This document shows positions 50,445 to 59,504 of a DNA stretch of 64,000 nucleotides, piece by piece. Both the position numbers and the translations under genes were made by a program. Source of the DNA: Tepidanaerobacter sp. EBM-38 (GTDB lineage: Bacteria > Bacillota > Thermosediminibacteria > Thermosediminibacterales > Tepidanaerobacteraceae); the NCBI GenBank assembly GCA_001896545.1, contig MPOT01000041.1:1-64000 (forward strand), read 5' to 3'. Below the pieces are notes generated by a model. It worked only from the letters and a program-made list of their open reading frames with translations, was not told the DNA's origin and searched no databases. Position 1 is the stretch's first letter, and each line of letters starts with the position of its first letter.

Positions 50445-50819
50445 GTGGATAATAATGTAAATGAAGAAAAAGATGTTTGTGAAGTATTCTGTATTGAAGA
50501 AGATAAAGTAAGGCGATTGGCAAACACTATTCCGGATATGTTGGATTTGGCAGATTTATTCAAAGTTCTTGCTGATGAAACACGGGTGAAGATTGTTTAC
50601 CTGTTATCCAAGGAAGAATTATGTGTATGCGATATTGCAGCTCTCTTAAATTCTACGGTTTCCAACGTATCTCATCACCTTAGGGTACTTCGAACTGCTC
50701 ACCTTGTTAAATTTCGCAGAGAGGGCAAGCAAGTATACTATACTTTGGATGATGAGCATGTAGTCCATATCATAAAAGAAGGATTTGAACATGTGAATCA
50801 CATTCATCAGGAAAAGTGA
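50445..50819 (+). CDS. ArsR-family metal-sensing repressor (CadC-like)
   Basis: 124 residues. Winged helix with LADETRVKIVYLL and STVSNVSHHLRVLRTAHLV. The four cysteines of the CadC lead/cadmium/zinc site are present: Cys12 and Cys16 (DVCEVFC) and Cys60 and Cys62 (ELCVCD). The C-terminal helix also has an Asp/His-rich DDEHVVHII and HVNHIH, like the second zinc site of SmtB/CadC. Metal binding should release it from DNA. No efflux pump is encoded nearby; the next gene is uvrC, 44 nt downstream. GTG start with AAGGGA 11 nt upstream. Confidence 0.9.
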   Translation: MDNNVNEEKDVCEVFCIEEDKVRRLANTIPDMLDLADLFKVLADETRVKIVYLLSKEELCVCDIAALLNSTVSNVSHHLRVLRTAHLVKFRREGKQVYYTLDDEHVVHIIKEGFEHVNHIHQEK

Positions 50820-50863
50820 CAATCCTTCCTTCTGCTTATATAATATTGGTGGGAGGAATTTTT

Positions 50864-52693
50864 ATGTTTAACCCGGATAAAATAGCGGATTTCCCAGAAA
50901 AACCTGGTGTTTATATAATGAAAGACAAGCGAAATAGAATAATATACGTAGGTAAGGCCATATCTCTAAAAAACAGAGTGAGGTCTTATTTTCAGTCCCC
51001 GAAAAACCTTCCGATAAAAGTTGCTTCGATGATTTCAAAAGTCGAAAATATTGAATATATAGTTACGGATTCAGAAGTTGAAGCGCTTATACTAGAGTGT
51101 AATTTAATAAAGTTTAATAGGCCTAAATACAATATTTTACTCCGCGATGATAAGCAGTATCCTTATATCAGAATTACACTGAACCAACCCTTTCCACGTC
51201 TAGAGGTTGTCAGAAGGGTAAAACAAGATAAAGCTCGCTACTTCGGACCTTATGCTGATGTAGGGGCTATGAGGGAAGCTATTGATGTAATAAATAAGAT
51301 TTTTCCAATTCGTAGCTGTGGAAAGGATTTAAGCCAAATTCCGCTAAAAGAAAGACCATGTCTTAATTACCACATAAAGCGCTGTCTTGCTCCATGCCAA
51401 GGTTTTATTGAAGCAGAGGAGTATGATGAAATTATTAAAAACATTATAATGTTTTTAGAAGGAAAACAGGAAACCCTAGTTAAACAACTAAAGGAGAAAA
51501 TGCAAGAGGCTGCTGATAATTTGAATTTCGAAAAAGCTGCTGCGCTAAGGGATCAGATTGCGGCATTGGAGAAGGTATTAGAAGAACAAAAGATAGTATC
51601 TACAGATATGATAGATCAAGATATTATTGCTATGGCAAGAGGCATTGACATGGTATGTATACAGGTATTTTTTGTAAGAGAAGGGAAAGTTGTAGGGCGG
51701 GAACCTTTTATTTTGAGCAATACAAATGGTGCAGAACGGAAGGAAATCCTTACGGCTTTTGTAAAACAATTTTATAACAATGCTAATTTTGTACCTGATG
51801 AAATTATAATCGATGAAGACATCGATGATAAAACTACAATAGAAGAATGGCTTAAACACAAAAAAGGGTCTAAAGTTTATGTAATAATACCAAAGCGTGG
51901 AGAAAAGAAGAAACTGGCGGAAATGGTTGCGGAAAATGCACGAATATATTTAGATCAAGTTGATAGCAAAGATGAGCGTGAAAAATTGAGAAACCTTCAA
52001 GCACTTGAAGAGTTGAAGCAATATCTAAATCTAGAGAATGTACCCAGGCGCATCGAAGCATTCGATATTTCAAACACGCAAGGTGCTGAATCGGTGGCGT
52101 CCATGGTAGTCTTTGAGGAGGCTCAGCCCAAAAAGGAAGATTATCGGAAATTTAAAATAAAGACTGTTAAAGGGCCAAATGACTTTGAAAGTATGAAAGA
52201 AGTTGTTTTCAGACGGTTTAAGCGAGCACTTTCAGGTGATAAGAAATTTAACAATTTACCTGATCTTCTTCTAATCGATGGAGGTAAAGGCCAGCTCAAG
52301 TATGCACGCCAGGCTTTAAAGGAATTAGGTTTATCTTTCATACCCACGATTGCTTTAGCAGAGGAGTTCGAGCATATTTTTACGGAAGGAAATGACGAAC
52401 CCATCATACTGCCGGAAAACTCTGAGGCACTTTATTTAGTTCAAAGGATAAGAGATGAAGCGCACCGCTTTGCACTGAGCTTTCATCGAAGTCTCCGAAC
52501 CAAGAGGAATCTAAAATCTGTGTTGGAAGACATTCCGGGTATAGGAAAAGCCCGCCGGTTGGCACTTCTCAAGACATTTGGCGGTCTTGAAGGTATTAAG
52601 CAGGCTTCCTTAGAAGAACTTGCGAGCGCACCGGGCATGAATAAGAAAGCAGCACAGGCAGTATATGAACATTTTCACTGCATCTCAAAATAA
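50864..52693 (+). CDS. uvrC: Excinuclease ABC subunit C
   Basis: 609 residues. It makes both incisions in nucleotide excision repair. GIY-YIG nuclease at the N-terminus (KPGVYIMKDKRNRIIYVGKA), UvrB-interacting UVR helix near 205-235 (LNFEKAAALRDQIAALEKV), RNase-H-like nuclease (EAFDISNTQGAESVASMVVF and LLIDGGKGQL) and C-terminal helix-hairpin-helix pair (LEDIPGIGKARRLALLKTFG). ATG 50864 has GGGAGGA 5-6 nt upstream; GTG 50816 would add 16 residues overlapping the sensor gene. Probably cotranscribed with that sensor. Confidence 0.96.
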   Translation: MFNPDKIADFPEKPGVYIMKDKRNRIIYVGKAISLKNRVRSYFQSPKNLPIKVASMISKVENIEYIVTDSEVEALILECNLIKFNRPKYNILLRDDKQYPYIRITLNQPFPRLEVVRRVKQDKARYFGPYADVGAMREAIDVINKIFPIRSCGKDLSQIPLKERPCLNYHIKRCLAPCQGFIEAEEYDEIIKNIIMFLEGKQETLVKQLKEKMQEAADNLNFEKAAALRDQIAALEKVLEEQKIVSTDMIDQDIIAMARGIDMVCIQVFFVREGKVVGREPFILSNTNGAERKEILTAFVKQFYNNANFVPDEIIIDEDIDDKTTIEEWLKHKKGSKVYVIIPKRGEKKKLAEMVAENARIYLDQVDSKDEREKLRNLQALEELKQYLNLENVPRRIEAFDISNTQGAESVASMVVFEEAQPKKEDYRKFKIKTVKGPNDFESMKEVVFRRFKRALSGDKKFNNLPDLLLIDGGKGQLKYARQALKELGLSFIPTIALAEEFEHIFTEGNDEPIILPENSEALYLVQRIRDEAHRFALSFHRSLRTKRNLKSVLEDIPGIGKARRLALLKTFGGLEGIKQASLEELASAPGMNKKAAQAVYEHFHCISK

Positions 52694-52791
52694 AAAGGCA
52701 TTCAGGTAATCTTATTATACTAACTATCTTTAAACCACAATATCAAAGGGCATTTAAACACAACAAAAGCAAGTTTAATACTAATGTTTAT

Positions 52792-52820
52792 AAAAAACAG
52801 GAAAGTTCCTGTTTTTTTTT
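52792..52820 (+). terminator. Rho-independent terminator of uvrC
   Basis: AAAACAGGAA pairs with TTCCTGTTTT and is followed by a long T run, 100 nt after the uvrC stop. Confidence 0.88.
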
Positions 52821-52848
52821 CATAGATATTTAAGGGAGGGAAGAGATA

Positions 52849-53439
52849 ATGAATCATATTTTTTCTTTTTTTGTTTTAGGGGGTATTATTGCGGCAGCTA
52901 TTAACGGAAAGATTGATGTTGTTACAACTGCCGCTATGACAGCGGCAGGCAGTGCGGTTCAAAGAGCCATAGCTCTTATAGGTATTGTCGGTTTATGGAT
53001 GGGTATAGCAAGAGTAGCAGAAAAATCCGGTCTTATAGATAAACTCAGTCATCTAATAGCACCGCTTTTTAGCTGGCTTTTTCCGTCGATACCTAAAAAC
53101 CATCCGGCATTAGGCTGTATTTTAATGAATTTAAGTGCCAATATACTGGGCTTTGGAAATGCGGCAACCCCTTTCGGCCTAAAAGCTATGCAAGAACTAC
53201 AAAAACTCAATAATGACCCTGATACCGCATCTGAGGCTATGTGCACATTTTTGGCAATCAATACTTCAAGCGTTACTTTAATTCCTACAACATTAATAGC
53301 ATTAAGGGCATCGGCCGGGTCTAAAAATCCATCGGAAATAGTAGGGACTGTTCTGTTTGCCACTACTTGTTCTACTATTACGGCTATTATAAGTGATATG
53401 ATAATTCGAAATCTATACCGGAGGAGGAAATATAATTGA
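52849..53439 (+). CDS. spmA: Spore maturation protein A
   Basis: 196 residues, membrane protein with a nucleoside-recognition (Gate) domain: GIVGLWMGIARVAEKSGLID near residue 45 and the conserved NLSANILGFGNAATPFGLKA near residue 85. SpmA and SpmB are needed for spore-core dehydration and heat resistance in Bacillus and Clostridium. ATG start with GGGAGGG upstream. It overlaps spmB by 4 nt. Confidence 0.94.
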   Translation: MNHIFSFFVLGGIIAAAINGKIDVVTTAAMTAAGSAVQRAIALIGIVGLWMGIARVAEKSGLIDKLSHLIAPLFSWLFPSIPKNHPALGCILMNLSANILGFGNAATPFGLKAMQELQKLNNDPDTASEAMCTFLAINTSSVTLIPTTLIALRASAGSKNPSEIVGTVLFATTCSTITAIISDMIIRNLYRRRKYN

Positions 53440-53972
53440 CCTCTGAAATGTTGGGAGAAAGTTTTTCATGGTTTATACCGGGCTTGATTTTTATAGTGTT
53501 TTTATATGGGCACATAAAAGGAGTCAGGATATTTGAAGTTTTTATCGAAGGAGCTCAAGAAGGATTTATAATGGCTGTAAAACTTATACCTTACCTTATT
53601 GGGATATATATTTCCGTAGGAATCTTTAGAGAGTCGGGGGCTGTTGATATCCTTGTAAAACTCTTGTCGCCCATTTTAAAAGTAATAAAGGCCCCGACAG
53701 ATGCTCTGCTTTTATCTATAATTCGCAGTCTTTCGGGGCCTGCAGCACTAAGCATGACGATGGAAATCTTTGATACACACGGTCCTGATTCGTTTATTGG
53801 AAGATTAGCATCAACAATGCTCGGTTCGAGTGATACCACATTTTATATAATAGCAGTATACTTTGGTTCAGTAGGTATACGAAAAACAAGATATTCAGTT
53901 TTATTAGGTTTGCTTGCTGATTTTGCAAGTTTTGTGGCTTCAGTTTACATAGTTAGAAAAGTTTTTCTGTAA
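53436..53972 (+). CDS. spmB: Spore maturation protein B
   Basis: 178 residues, partner of SpmA with the same domain family: FIEGAQEGFIMAVKLIPYLI near residue 35, SIFRESGAVD-like SVGIFRESGAVDILVKLLSP and the C-terminal MLGSSDTTFYIIAVYFGSVG. TTG start overlapping the spmA stop, with GGAGGAGG 8-9 nt upstream. The two proteins probably assemble together in the membrane of the developing spore. Confidence 0.94.
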   Translation: MTSEMLGESFSWFIPGLIFIVFLYGHIKGVRIFEVFIEGAQEGFIMAVKLIPYLIGIYISVGIFRESGAVDILVKLLSPILKVIKAPTDALLLSIIRSLSGPAALSMTMEIFDTHGPDSFIGRLASTMLGSSDTTFYIIAVYFGSVGIRKTRYSVLLGLLADFASFVASVYIVRKVFL

Positions 53973-54016
53973 AGAATTTATTTTGACAAAAAATCAATAT
54001 TAACAGTTCTTTACTC

Positions 54017-55564
54017 TTATTTTAGGCATATACCGGCACTAACAGCTCCGATAAAGCGGCCTTCTTTGAAAATTGGAGTCGCTACGGTAACCGTAGGTTT
54101 TCCGGTAAGAGCCGAAATATACATTTGTGATGTAAAATCCTCTCCTGCTTTTGCAGCCTTAAACCAATCTCGAAAAGAAAAATCGGTTACTTCCGAAGGA
54201 TTAGAATTTGCTACGCTCTTTCCGTAAGCATCAACAGTAATTATACCTGTAAGGTTTGGGAATTCTCTTTTTAATTCATTAAAGATTTTAAGATGGTTTT
54301 CTTTTTGCATAGAGAGTATTTCGTTTGACTTGACATGATTTTTAAGCGCATCTAGTACTTTTGATTTGATTTCTGCAGATACGTCGTAATTCCGATTTTG
54401 TAGAACTTTCTCCACGTAACCCGATATTTCTGAAGATACTTTTACAAGGCTTTCTGTAGTGTTGTTTATATTACTCATTACAGCGGCCTGCTCTTCAGAA
54501 ACGGCAGCGGTTTCCTGAAAAGCAGCAGATATATTCTCGGTCAGTGATGAAAAATCAACAATTAAATTTTTGATGTTTTCGGTAGCCGAAGCCTCATCTT
54601 TTGTAAGTTCATTTATGTGGTCCATAGACTTGAGCGTGTTTTCAATTATTTCAGAAGTAGCCTGCAGTGAATCTTTTGTAGTATTTGCATGTTCTGCCTC
54701 TTTTTTTATTTTATTAAAACTTGATACAATTTCTTCTGATAATTTCAATATCCTGTCACTAATATTTTTTATGTTATTTTTAATTTCTCCTGCAGCAGAC
54801 TGAGCATTTATTGAAAGCTTTCGTATTTCATCGGCGACAACAGCAAATTGCTTTCCGGCATTGCCGGCTCGAGCAGCTTCAATTGCTGCATTTAATGAGA
54901 GAAGATTCGTCTGCTGGGCGATGCTTTCGACAGAAGTTATTATCCCGCCGATTTTATCGGTTTCCTGTTTTAAACCCTGAACCCTTTCGGCGGTAACGCT
55001 GTTTTCCTGTGAGGTCATTTCAACTGAATGGACAAGATTTTCAATCATTTTAAAGGTTTCGCTTAACGATTTTTGCACCTCAATATTTCCCGAAACAACA
55101 CTTGCAGTTTCTGAAGCTATGCGGTTGGAAAGGTTGCTGAGATTTCCAACTTCATTGACGGCATTGCTGCATGCTTTTACCTGCTCTTCGGCTCTATGAG
55201 CTATATGACTTATGGTTTCAGCAACTTCCTGAGAGGCCTTAGCCGATGTGTCGGTTTCTGAAGAGAATTTCTTGCACAGTTCTTGCAACTGCTCGGACGC
55301 TATAGAAAGTTCGCCTACGAGATGCCTCGTGTTTTGTGTTACAGCATTAATTTCTTGACAAAGTTCGCCTAATTTACCGCCTTTAATGTCATCGAAATTT
55401 TGCCATAAAAGCCCGTCGTTAAATTGCTGGAGTCGTTCTATTACTTTGCCAATCTTATCTTTTTCTTTTTTACTTTTTATAAAGTGTATTATGGCGAAAA
55501 GAATAACGACTGCCAAAAGAGTAGCCGTAATATAATTTTCATTTACCATGTTAAAAAACTGCAA
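54017..55564 (-). CDS. Methyl-accepting chemotaxis protein with C-terminal Cache-like sensor
   Basis: 515 residues. A single N-terminal membrane helix (about 11-28), no extracellular domain, then a chemoreceptor signalling domain whose hairpin tip ([20 protein letters not shown]) is near residue 225. After the coiled coil, residues about 405-515 form a separate domain with [30 protein letters not shown] and a [16 protein letters not shown] end, resembling Cache/PDC sensors that normally lie outside the cell. Here it must be cytoplasmic. TTG start with GGGAGG 8 nt upstream. Stands alone. Confidence 0.88.
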   Translation of the reverse strand: MQFFNMVNENYITATLLAVVILFAIIHFIKSKKEKDKIGKVIERLQQFNDGLLWQNFDDIKGGKLGELCQEINAVTQNTRHLVGELSIASEQLQELCKKFSSETDTSAKASQEVAETISHIAHRAEEQVKACSNAVNEVGNLSNLSNRIASETASVVSGNIEVQKSLSETFKMIENLVHSVEMTSQENSVTAERVQGLKQETDKIGGIITSVESIAQQTNLLSLNAAIEAARAGNAGKQFAVVADEIRKLSINAQSAAGEIKNNIKNISDRILKLSEEIVSSFNKIKKEAEHANTTKDSLQATSEIIENTLKSMDHINELTKDEASATENIKNLIVDFSSLTENISAAFQETAAVSEEQAAVMSNINNTTESLVKVSSEISGYVEKVLQNRNYDVSAEIKSKVLDALKNHVKSNEILSMQKENHLKIFNELKREFPNLTGIITVDAYGKSVANSNPSEVTDFSFRDWFKAAKAGEDFTSQMYISALTGKPTVTVATPIFKEGRFIGAVSAGICLK

Positions 55565-55595
55565 CAGTAAATCCTCCCTTCAAAAATATCGCACT

Positions 55596-56630
55596 TTATT
55601 TAATAGCAATAGCTTTTACGGCTTCCAAAACTGTATTTATATCTTCTTTTGTAATCCAATAATGGGTTACAAACCTTACAGTTGCTGTATTTCCGCCGTT
55701 TATCTTTATACCTCTTTCATAAAGTTTAGCTGAAAATTCATTAGCGGATATTTTAAGACCACTGATATCACATAAGACTATATTGGTTTGGACAGTTTCC
55801 ATGTCTATACTAATACCTGGTATGTTGTTAAGCCCTTCGGCTAAAATCCTAGCGTTATCATGGTCTTCGCTTAATCGAGAAGTCATTTTTTCCAATGCAA
55901 CAATACCTGCAGCTGCTAAAAAACCAGCCTGCCGCATTCCGCCGCCTAACATTTTTCTAAATTTACGAGCCTTTAAAATAAAATCTTTACTTCCGACAAC
56001 TATAGATCCTACAGGGGCACACAGTCCTTTTGAAAGACAAAACATTACTGAGTCAGCATAGCCTGCGATTTCCTTTACCGAAACCTTTAAATATGAGGCT
56101 GCATTAAAAATTCTGGCTCCATCCATATGTATAGGAATATTATGCTTTTTCGCCACTTCATAAGTGCCTTTTAGCACATCTAAAGGGATTACAGTACCGC
56201 CGGCTCGGTTATGGGTATTCTCAAGACATATAAGGCTGGTTTTAGGTTGATGAATATCGTCTTCACGTATAGCTGCCTCGATATCCGAAGGGTTCATAAT
56301 ACCCTTTTTGCCTCGAAGAAGTCTGCCTTGAACTCCTGCAAGTCGAGCTATGCCGCCAACCTCATAGGTTATTATGTGACATTTTTCTTCAAGAATGATT
56401 TCATCACCCGGTCGTGTATGTGACATTACACATATCTGATTACCCTGGGTTCCGCTGGTGACAAACATAGCCGCTTCTTTGCCGAAAATGTCGGCTGCCA
56501 TTTCTTCCAACCGATTGATGGTGGGGTCTTCACCGTATACATCATCTCCTACTGAAGCATGACAAATTGAATCCCGCATTTCTTGTGTTGGCAAAGTTAC
56601 TGTATCGCTCCTCAAATCAATGTATTTCAT
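55596..56630 (-). CDS. ltaE: Low-specificity L-threonine aldolase
   Basis: 344 residues. A pyridoxal-phosphate enzyme that splits threonine or allo-threonine to glycine and acetaldehyde. N-terminus IDLRSDTVTLPTQEMRDSI, VGDDVYGEDPTINRLEEMAA, cofactor-binding MDGARIFNAASYL near residue 165 and the Schiff-base Lys in FCLSKGLCAPVGS near 198. ATG 56630 gives the family N-terminus and has GAGGAGATG upstream. The longer frame to 56732 adds 34 residues without family support. Confidence 0.93.
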   Translation of the reverse strand: MKYIDLRSDTVTLPTQEMRDSICHASVGDDVYGEDPTINRLEEMAADIFGKEAAMFVTSGTQGNQICVMSHTRPGDEIILEEKCHIITYEVGGIARLAGVQGRLLRGKKGIMNPSDIEAAIREDDIHQPKTSLICLENTHNRAGGTVIPLDVLKGTYEVAKKHNIPIHMDGARIFNAASYLKVSVKEIAGYADSVMFCLSKGLCAPVGSIVVGSKDFILKARKFRKMLGGGMRQAGFLAAAGIVALEKMTSRLSEDHDNARILAEGLNNIPGISIDMETVQTNIVLCDISGLKISANEFSAKLYERGIKINGGNTATVRFVTHYWITKEDINTVLEAVKAIAIK

Positions 56631-56829
56631 AGTACATCTCCTCATAATTCTGATAAAATCTATTTTTGGATTTAGCATATTAATTCTACATAAAAATGGG
56701 AAATCCTTTCTGTAAAAAATACACAATGTCAAAAAATAAAAAAATAAAAAATAAAGAGGTTATTTGCGGTTTATAACGAATATATAATTTAGATGATAAT
56801 AAATTATATAACAAAGGAGGGCTAATTCT

Positions 56830-57225
56830 ATGAGTGGCAAAACCTTTATAAGTGATTCGGTTTTTATTGAGATAGCAAAAGAGGCTATGCGTAAAGTTGA
56901 GGAAGTTTATAAGCAGGATAAAAAGGGAGGCCTTGCAGGTTTCACCAGAATGTTTGTAGATAGGTTTACACCACAGATTTCAGTAAAGAAAACCGATCCG
57001 ACGGAGTTTGAGGAATCGGAAGGCACTGTGTCTTTTGAGGTAAAAGTTACCGTTTTATATGGTGTTAAGATTCCTGAAGTAGCCGAAAAGGCAAGAGAAA
57101 AGATTATCAGTGAAGTAGAAACCCTTACAGGATATACAGTAGAAAAAGTTGATCTTGTTGTTGAAAGAATTATAAAGCCTGAAGATATTCAGGAAGAAAA
57201 GCCTGAAGAAAAAGTTGAAGAATAA
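56830..57225 (+). CDS. Asp23/Gls24-family envelope stress protein
   Basis: 131 residues. Matches the Asp23/Gls24 (DUF322) fold: FISDSVFIEIAKEAMRKVEE at the start, GTVSFEVKVTVLYGVKIPEV in the middle and LTGYTVEKVDLVVERI near the end, followed by a Glu/Lys/Pro tail. Family members associate with the cell envelope. ATG start with AAAGGAGGG upstream. It precedes the PrpR-type regulator, separated by a hairpin. Confidence 0.88.
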   Translation: MSGKTFISDSVFIEIAKEAMRKVEEVYKQDKKGGLAGFTRMFVDRFTPQISVKKTDPTEFEESEGTVSFEVKVTVLYGVKIPEVAEKAREKIISEVETLTGYTVEKVDLVVERIIKPEDIQEEKPEEKVEE

Positions 57226-57256
57226 TGGGAACCGCAAGGTTCCCATCTGTGTTTTA
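57225..57256 (+). terminator. Hairpin/terminator after the Asp23 gene
   Basis: A perfect 9-bp stem (57225-57233 with 57238-57246) capped by a GCAA tetraloop, then CTGTGTTTTATT. The T run is short, so read-through into the regulator gene 32 nt later is likely. Confidence 0.65.
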
Positions 57257-57287
57257 TTAAGCGATTCTCAAAGAGGTGAAAAGAATC

Positions 57288-59195
57288 ATGCCATATAAAA
57301 TAGCCATTGTAGCACCGTATGTTGAGTTATCGGATGTGGCTCGACACACATGTGATGAACTTGAAGTTGCGGCGAAAATTGTAGTAGGTGATTTAGAAGA
57401 AGGTGTTAAAGCTGCAAAAAAGCTTATCGATGATGGTGCGGAAGTAATAATTAGTCGGGGAGGTACTGCAACGGCTATAACCCGGCAACTAGATGAGCCG
57501 GTAGTGGAAATTATAGTAAGTCCCTACGATATTATAAGAGCTGTAGCCAGCGCTAAAAGATGCGGCGATCATATAGGTGTGGTTGGGTTTAGAAATATAA
57601 TATACGGCAGTAGGAGCTTAGAGGAAGTATTGGACGTAAAAATTGAGGAACTGGAGATAAGAACTGAAGCTGATGCACTAAGTGTTATTAAAAAGGCTAA
57701 GCAAGACGGCATACAGGTAATAGTGGGAGATGCGGTATCTGTTCGATACAGTAAAAAGTTGGGTTTACAGTCTGTGCTTGTAACTTCCGGTAAAGAGTCT
57801 ATAAGTATGGCATTAAGAGAAGCTCAAGAGTTAGTTGCCGTGCGTCGAAGGGAAAAAGCTAAAGCTGAGCAGTTTAAAGCAATACTTGATTTTACGTATG
57901 AAGGAATTATCGCTACAGATGCAGAAGGCAAAATTTCCTTGGTAAACCCTGCAGCAGAGAAGATATTAGGTAAATCAAAAACTTCACTTTTAAACCAGCC
58001 TGCGGGAAACGTGCTGCCAAGCCTAGCTTTAAAAAGGGTTCAAGAACAGGGCAAGCCCCTTTTGGGAGAACTTCATCGTGTTGGAAACTCTATGGTGGTT
58101 CACAATTTAGTCCCGGTAATAACGAACAACGAAACAACCGGAACCGTAATAACATTTCAAGATGCCGGCCATCTACAGGCTGTTGAAAATAAAGTGCGAC
58201 GGGAACTTTATTTAAAAGGACATGTTGCTCAACATACTTTTGAAGATATTATAACTTGTTCGCCGATAATGAAAAAAGTTATCAATCAGGCAAAACAATT
58301 TGCACAAGCTGAGGCAGCAGTGGTAGTTACCGGGGAAACTGGTACAGGCAAGGAAATGCTTGTGCAGAGCATACATAATGCGAGCCTCCGAAAAGACGGC
58401 CCTTTTGTTGCCGTTAACTGTGCGGCGGTCCCCGAGAATCTGTTGGAAAGCGAGCTGTTCGGCTATGAAGAAGGAGCCTTCACCGGTGCTCGCCGCGGAG
58501 GCAAAAAAGGATTATTTGAATTAGCTCACAATGGTACTATATTCCTGGATGAGATTGGAGAACTTCCGCTAAAATTACAAGCCCGCCTTCTTCGAGTTCT
58601 TCAGGAAAAGGCTATTATACGAGTAGGCGGTGACAGAGTTATCCCGGTTAATGTTCGCATTATTGCGGCAACTCACAGAAATTTAGAAGAAGATGTTGAA
58701 AAAGGCACCTTTCGTCAAGATTTATATTATAGGTTAAATGTGCTTAGATTATTGCTGCCCCCTTTACGAGAACGAAAAGATGACATTCCCTTGCTAATAG
58801 ACCGCTTACTTGAAAAGATTTGCAGTAAAACTAACAAGGCACGGCCTATAATTACTGATGAAGTATTGCAGATATTTAATGCCTATCATTGGCCAGGAAA
58901 TGTGAGAGAACTAGAAAATATGCTTGAACGATTAGTAGTGCTTAAGGGAGGATTGCAAGTTACTCCGGAAGATATAGGTGGAATAAAAGGGATACTAGAA
59001 GATAAAATGAAAAACAAAGAAACATCTGGCAGTGTTCACATAGAACTAAAAGGTAGCATGGAAGATATGGAAAAAGAAATAGTATGTAAAACTTTAGAGC
59101 TTACGGGCTACAATAAAGAGGAAACCTGTAAAAAACTCGGAATAAGCCAGACCACATTGTGGCGGAAATTAAAAAAATGGGATATTGCAAAATGA
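57288..59195 (+). CDS. Sigma-54-dependent activator with PrpR N-terminal sensor
   Basis: 635 residues. PrpR_N ligand domain (1-185; VIISRGGTATAITRQLDEPV), PAS domain (about 195-300), AAA+ domain with Walker A VVTGETGTGKEMLVQ, the sigma-54 contact motif GAFTGARR in ESELFGYEEGAFTG, Walker B GTIFLDEIGELPL, and a Fis-type helix-turn-helix at the end (CKKLGISQTTLWRKLKKW). It should open sigma-54 promoters on binding a small organic acid. A consensus -24/-12 site lies 213 nt downstream, before the acid-sugar operon, its likely target. ATG 57288 has AAGAGGTGA 8-9 nt upstream; GTG 57276 overlaps it. Confidence 0.93.
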   Translation: MPYKIAIVAPYVELSDVARHTCDELEVAAKIVVGDLEEGVKAAKKLIDDGAEVIISRGGTATAITRQLDEPVVEIIVSPYDIIRAVASAKRCGDHIGVVGFRNIIYGSRSLEEVLDVKIEELEIRTEADALSVIKKAKQDGIQVIVGDAVSVRYSKKLGLQSVLVTSGKESISMALREAQELVAVRRREKAKAEQFKAILDFTYEGIIATDAEGKISLVNPAAEKILGKSKTSLLNQPAGNVLPSLALKRVQEQGKPLLGELHRVGNSMVVHNLVPVITNNETTGTVITFQDAGHLQAVENKVRRELYLKGHVAQHTFEDIITCSPIMKKVINQAKQFAQAEAAVVVTGETGTGKEMLVQSIHNASLRKDGPFVAVNCAAVPENLLESELFGYEEGAFTGARRGGKKGLFELAHNGTIFLDEIGELPLKLQARLLRVLQEKAIIRVGGDRVIPVNVRIIAATHRNLEEDVEKGTFRQDLYYRLNVLRLLLPPLRERKDDIPLLIDRLLEKICSKTNKARPIITDEVLQIFNAYHWPGNVRELENMLERLVVLKGGLQVTPEDIGGIKGILEDKMKNKETSGSVHIELKGSMEDMEKEIVCKTLELTGYNKEETCKKLGISQTTLWRKLKKWDIAK

Positions 59196-59208
59196 AATAT
59201 CCATTTCA
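59193..59208. promoter_or_regulatory. Inverted repeat, candidate activator site
   Basis: TGAAAT-N4-ATTTCA, overlapping the stop of the activator gene and about 215 nt upstream of the -24 element. Sigma-54 activators usually bind such dyads 80-200 nt upstream, so it is a candidate enhancer. It is AT-rich and short, so chance is possible. Confidence 0.35.
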
Positions 59209-59240
59209 AATTAAAAAAATACGTTATTTTATTACCACTC

Positions 59241-59284
59241 AATGAAAATAGGTTGTTTATTAAGACAGCCTATTTTTCATTTTG
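59241..59284 (+). terminator. Terminator of the sigma-54 activator gene
   Basis: AATGAAAATAGG pairs with CCTATTTTTCATT (one bulged base), with T-rich sequence after it. Confidence 0.75.
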
Positions 59285-59407
59285 AAAAATAAAATTAAAA
59301 TAAAAAAAGCATTTTTACCTATAAAACTAAATTAGTAAGTTCTTTAAACCCTTGCTATTACAAAGATATAGCTGCTTTTAAAATTATTTATCAACTTTTA
59401 ATCAATG

Positions 59408-59424
59408 TTGGCACAGATATTGCA
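59408..59424 (+). promoter_or_regulatory. Sigma-54 (-24/-12) promoter of the acid-sugar operon
   Basis: TTGGCAC-N5-TTGCA, a full match to the sigma-54 consensus, with GG at 59410-59411 and GC at 59422-59423 separated by exactly 10 nt. It lies between a sigma-54 activator gene and the operon, 80 nt before the first start codon. Confidence 0.93.
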
Positions 59425-59504
59425 TGTTATTAAATAGTGAAAATAAAAATTCATTTGACATTCGCTGCACTTTAAAAAGCAAAGCTATCGGAAGGAGTAG
59501 ATCT

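Noticed and set aside
59424-59504. 27-residue N-terminal extension of the DUF1537 kinase
   Set aside because: Its start codon lies at the end of the sigma-54 promoter, before the expected transcription start, and the extension lacks family residues.
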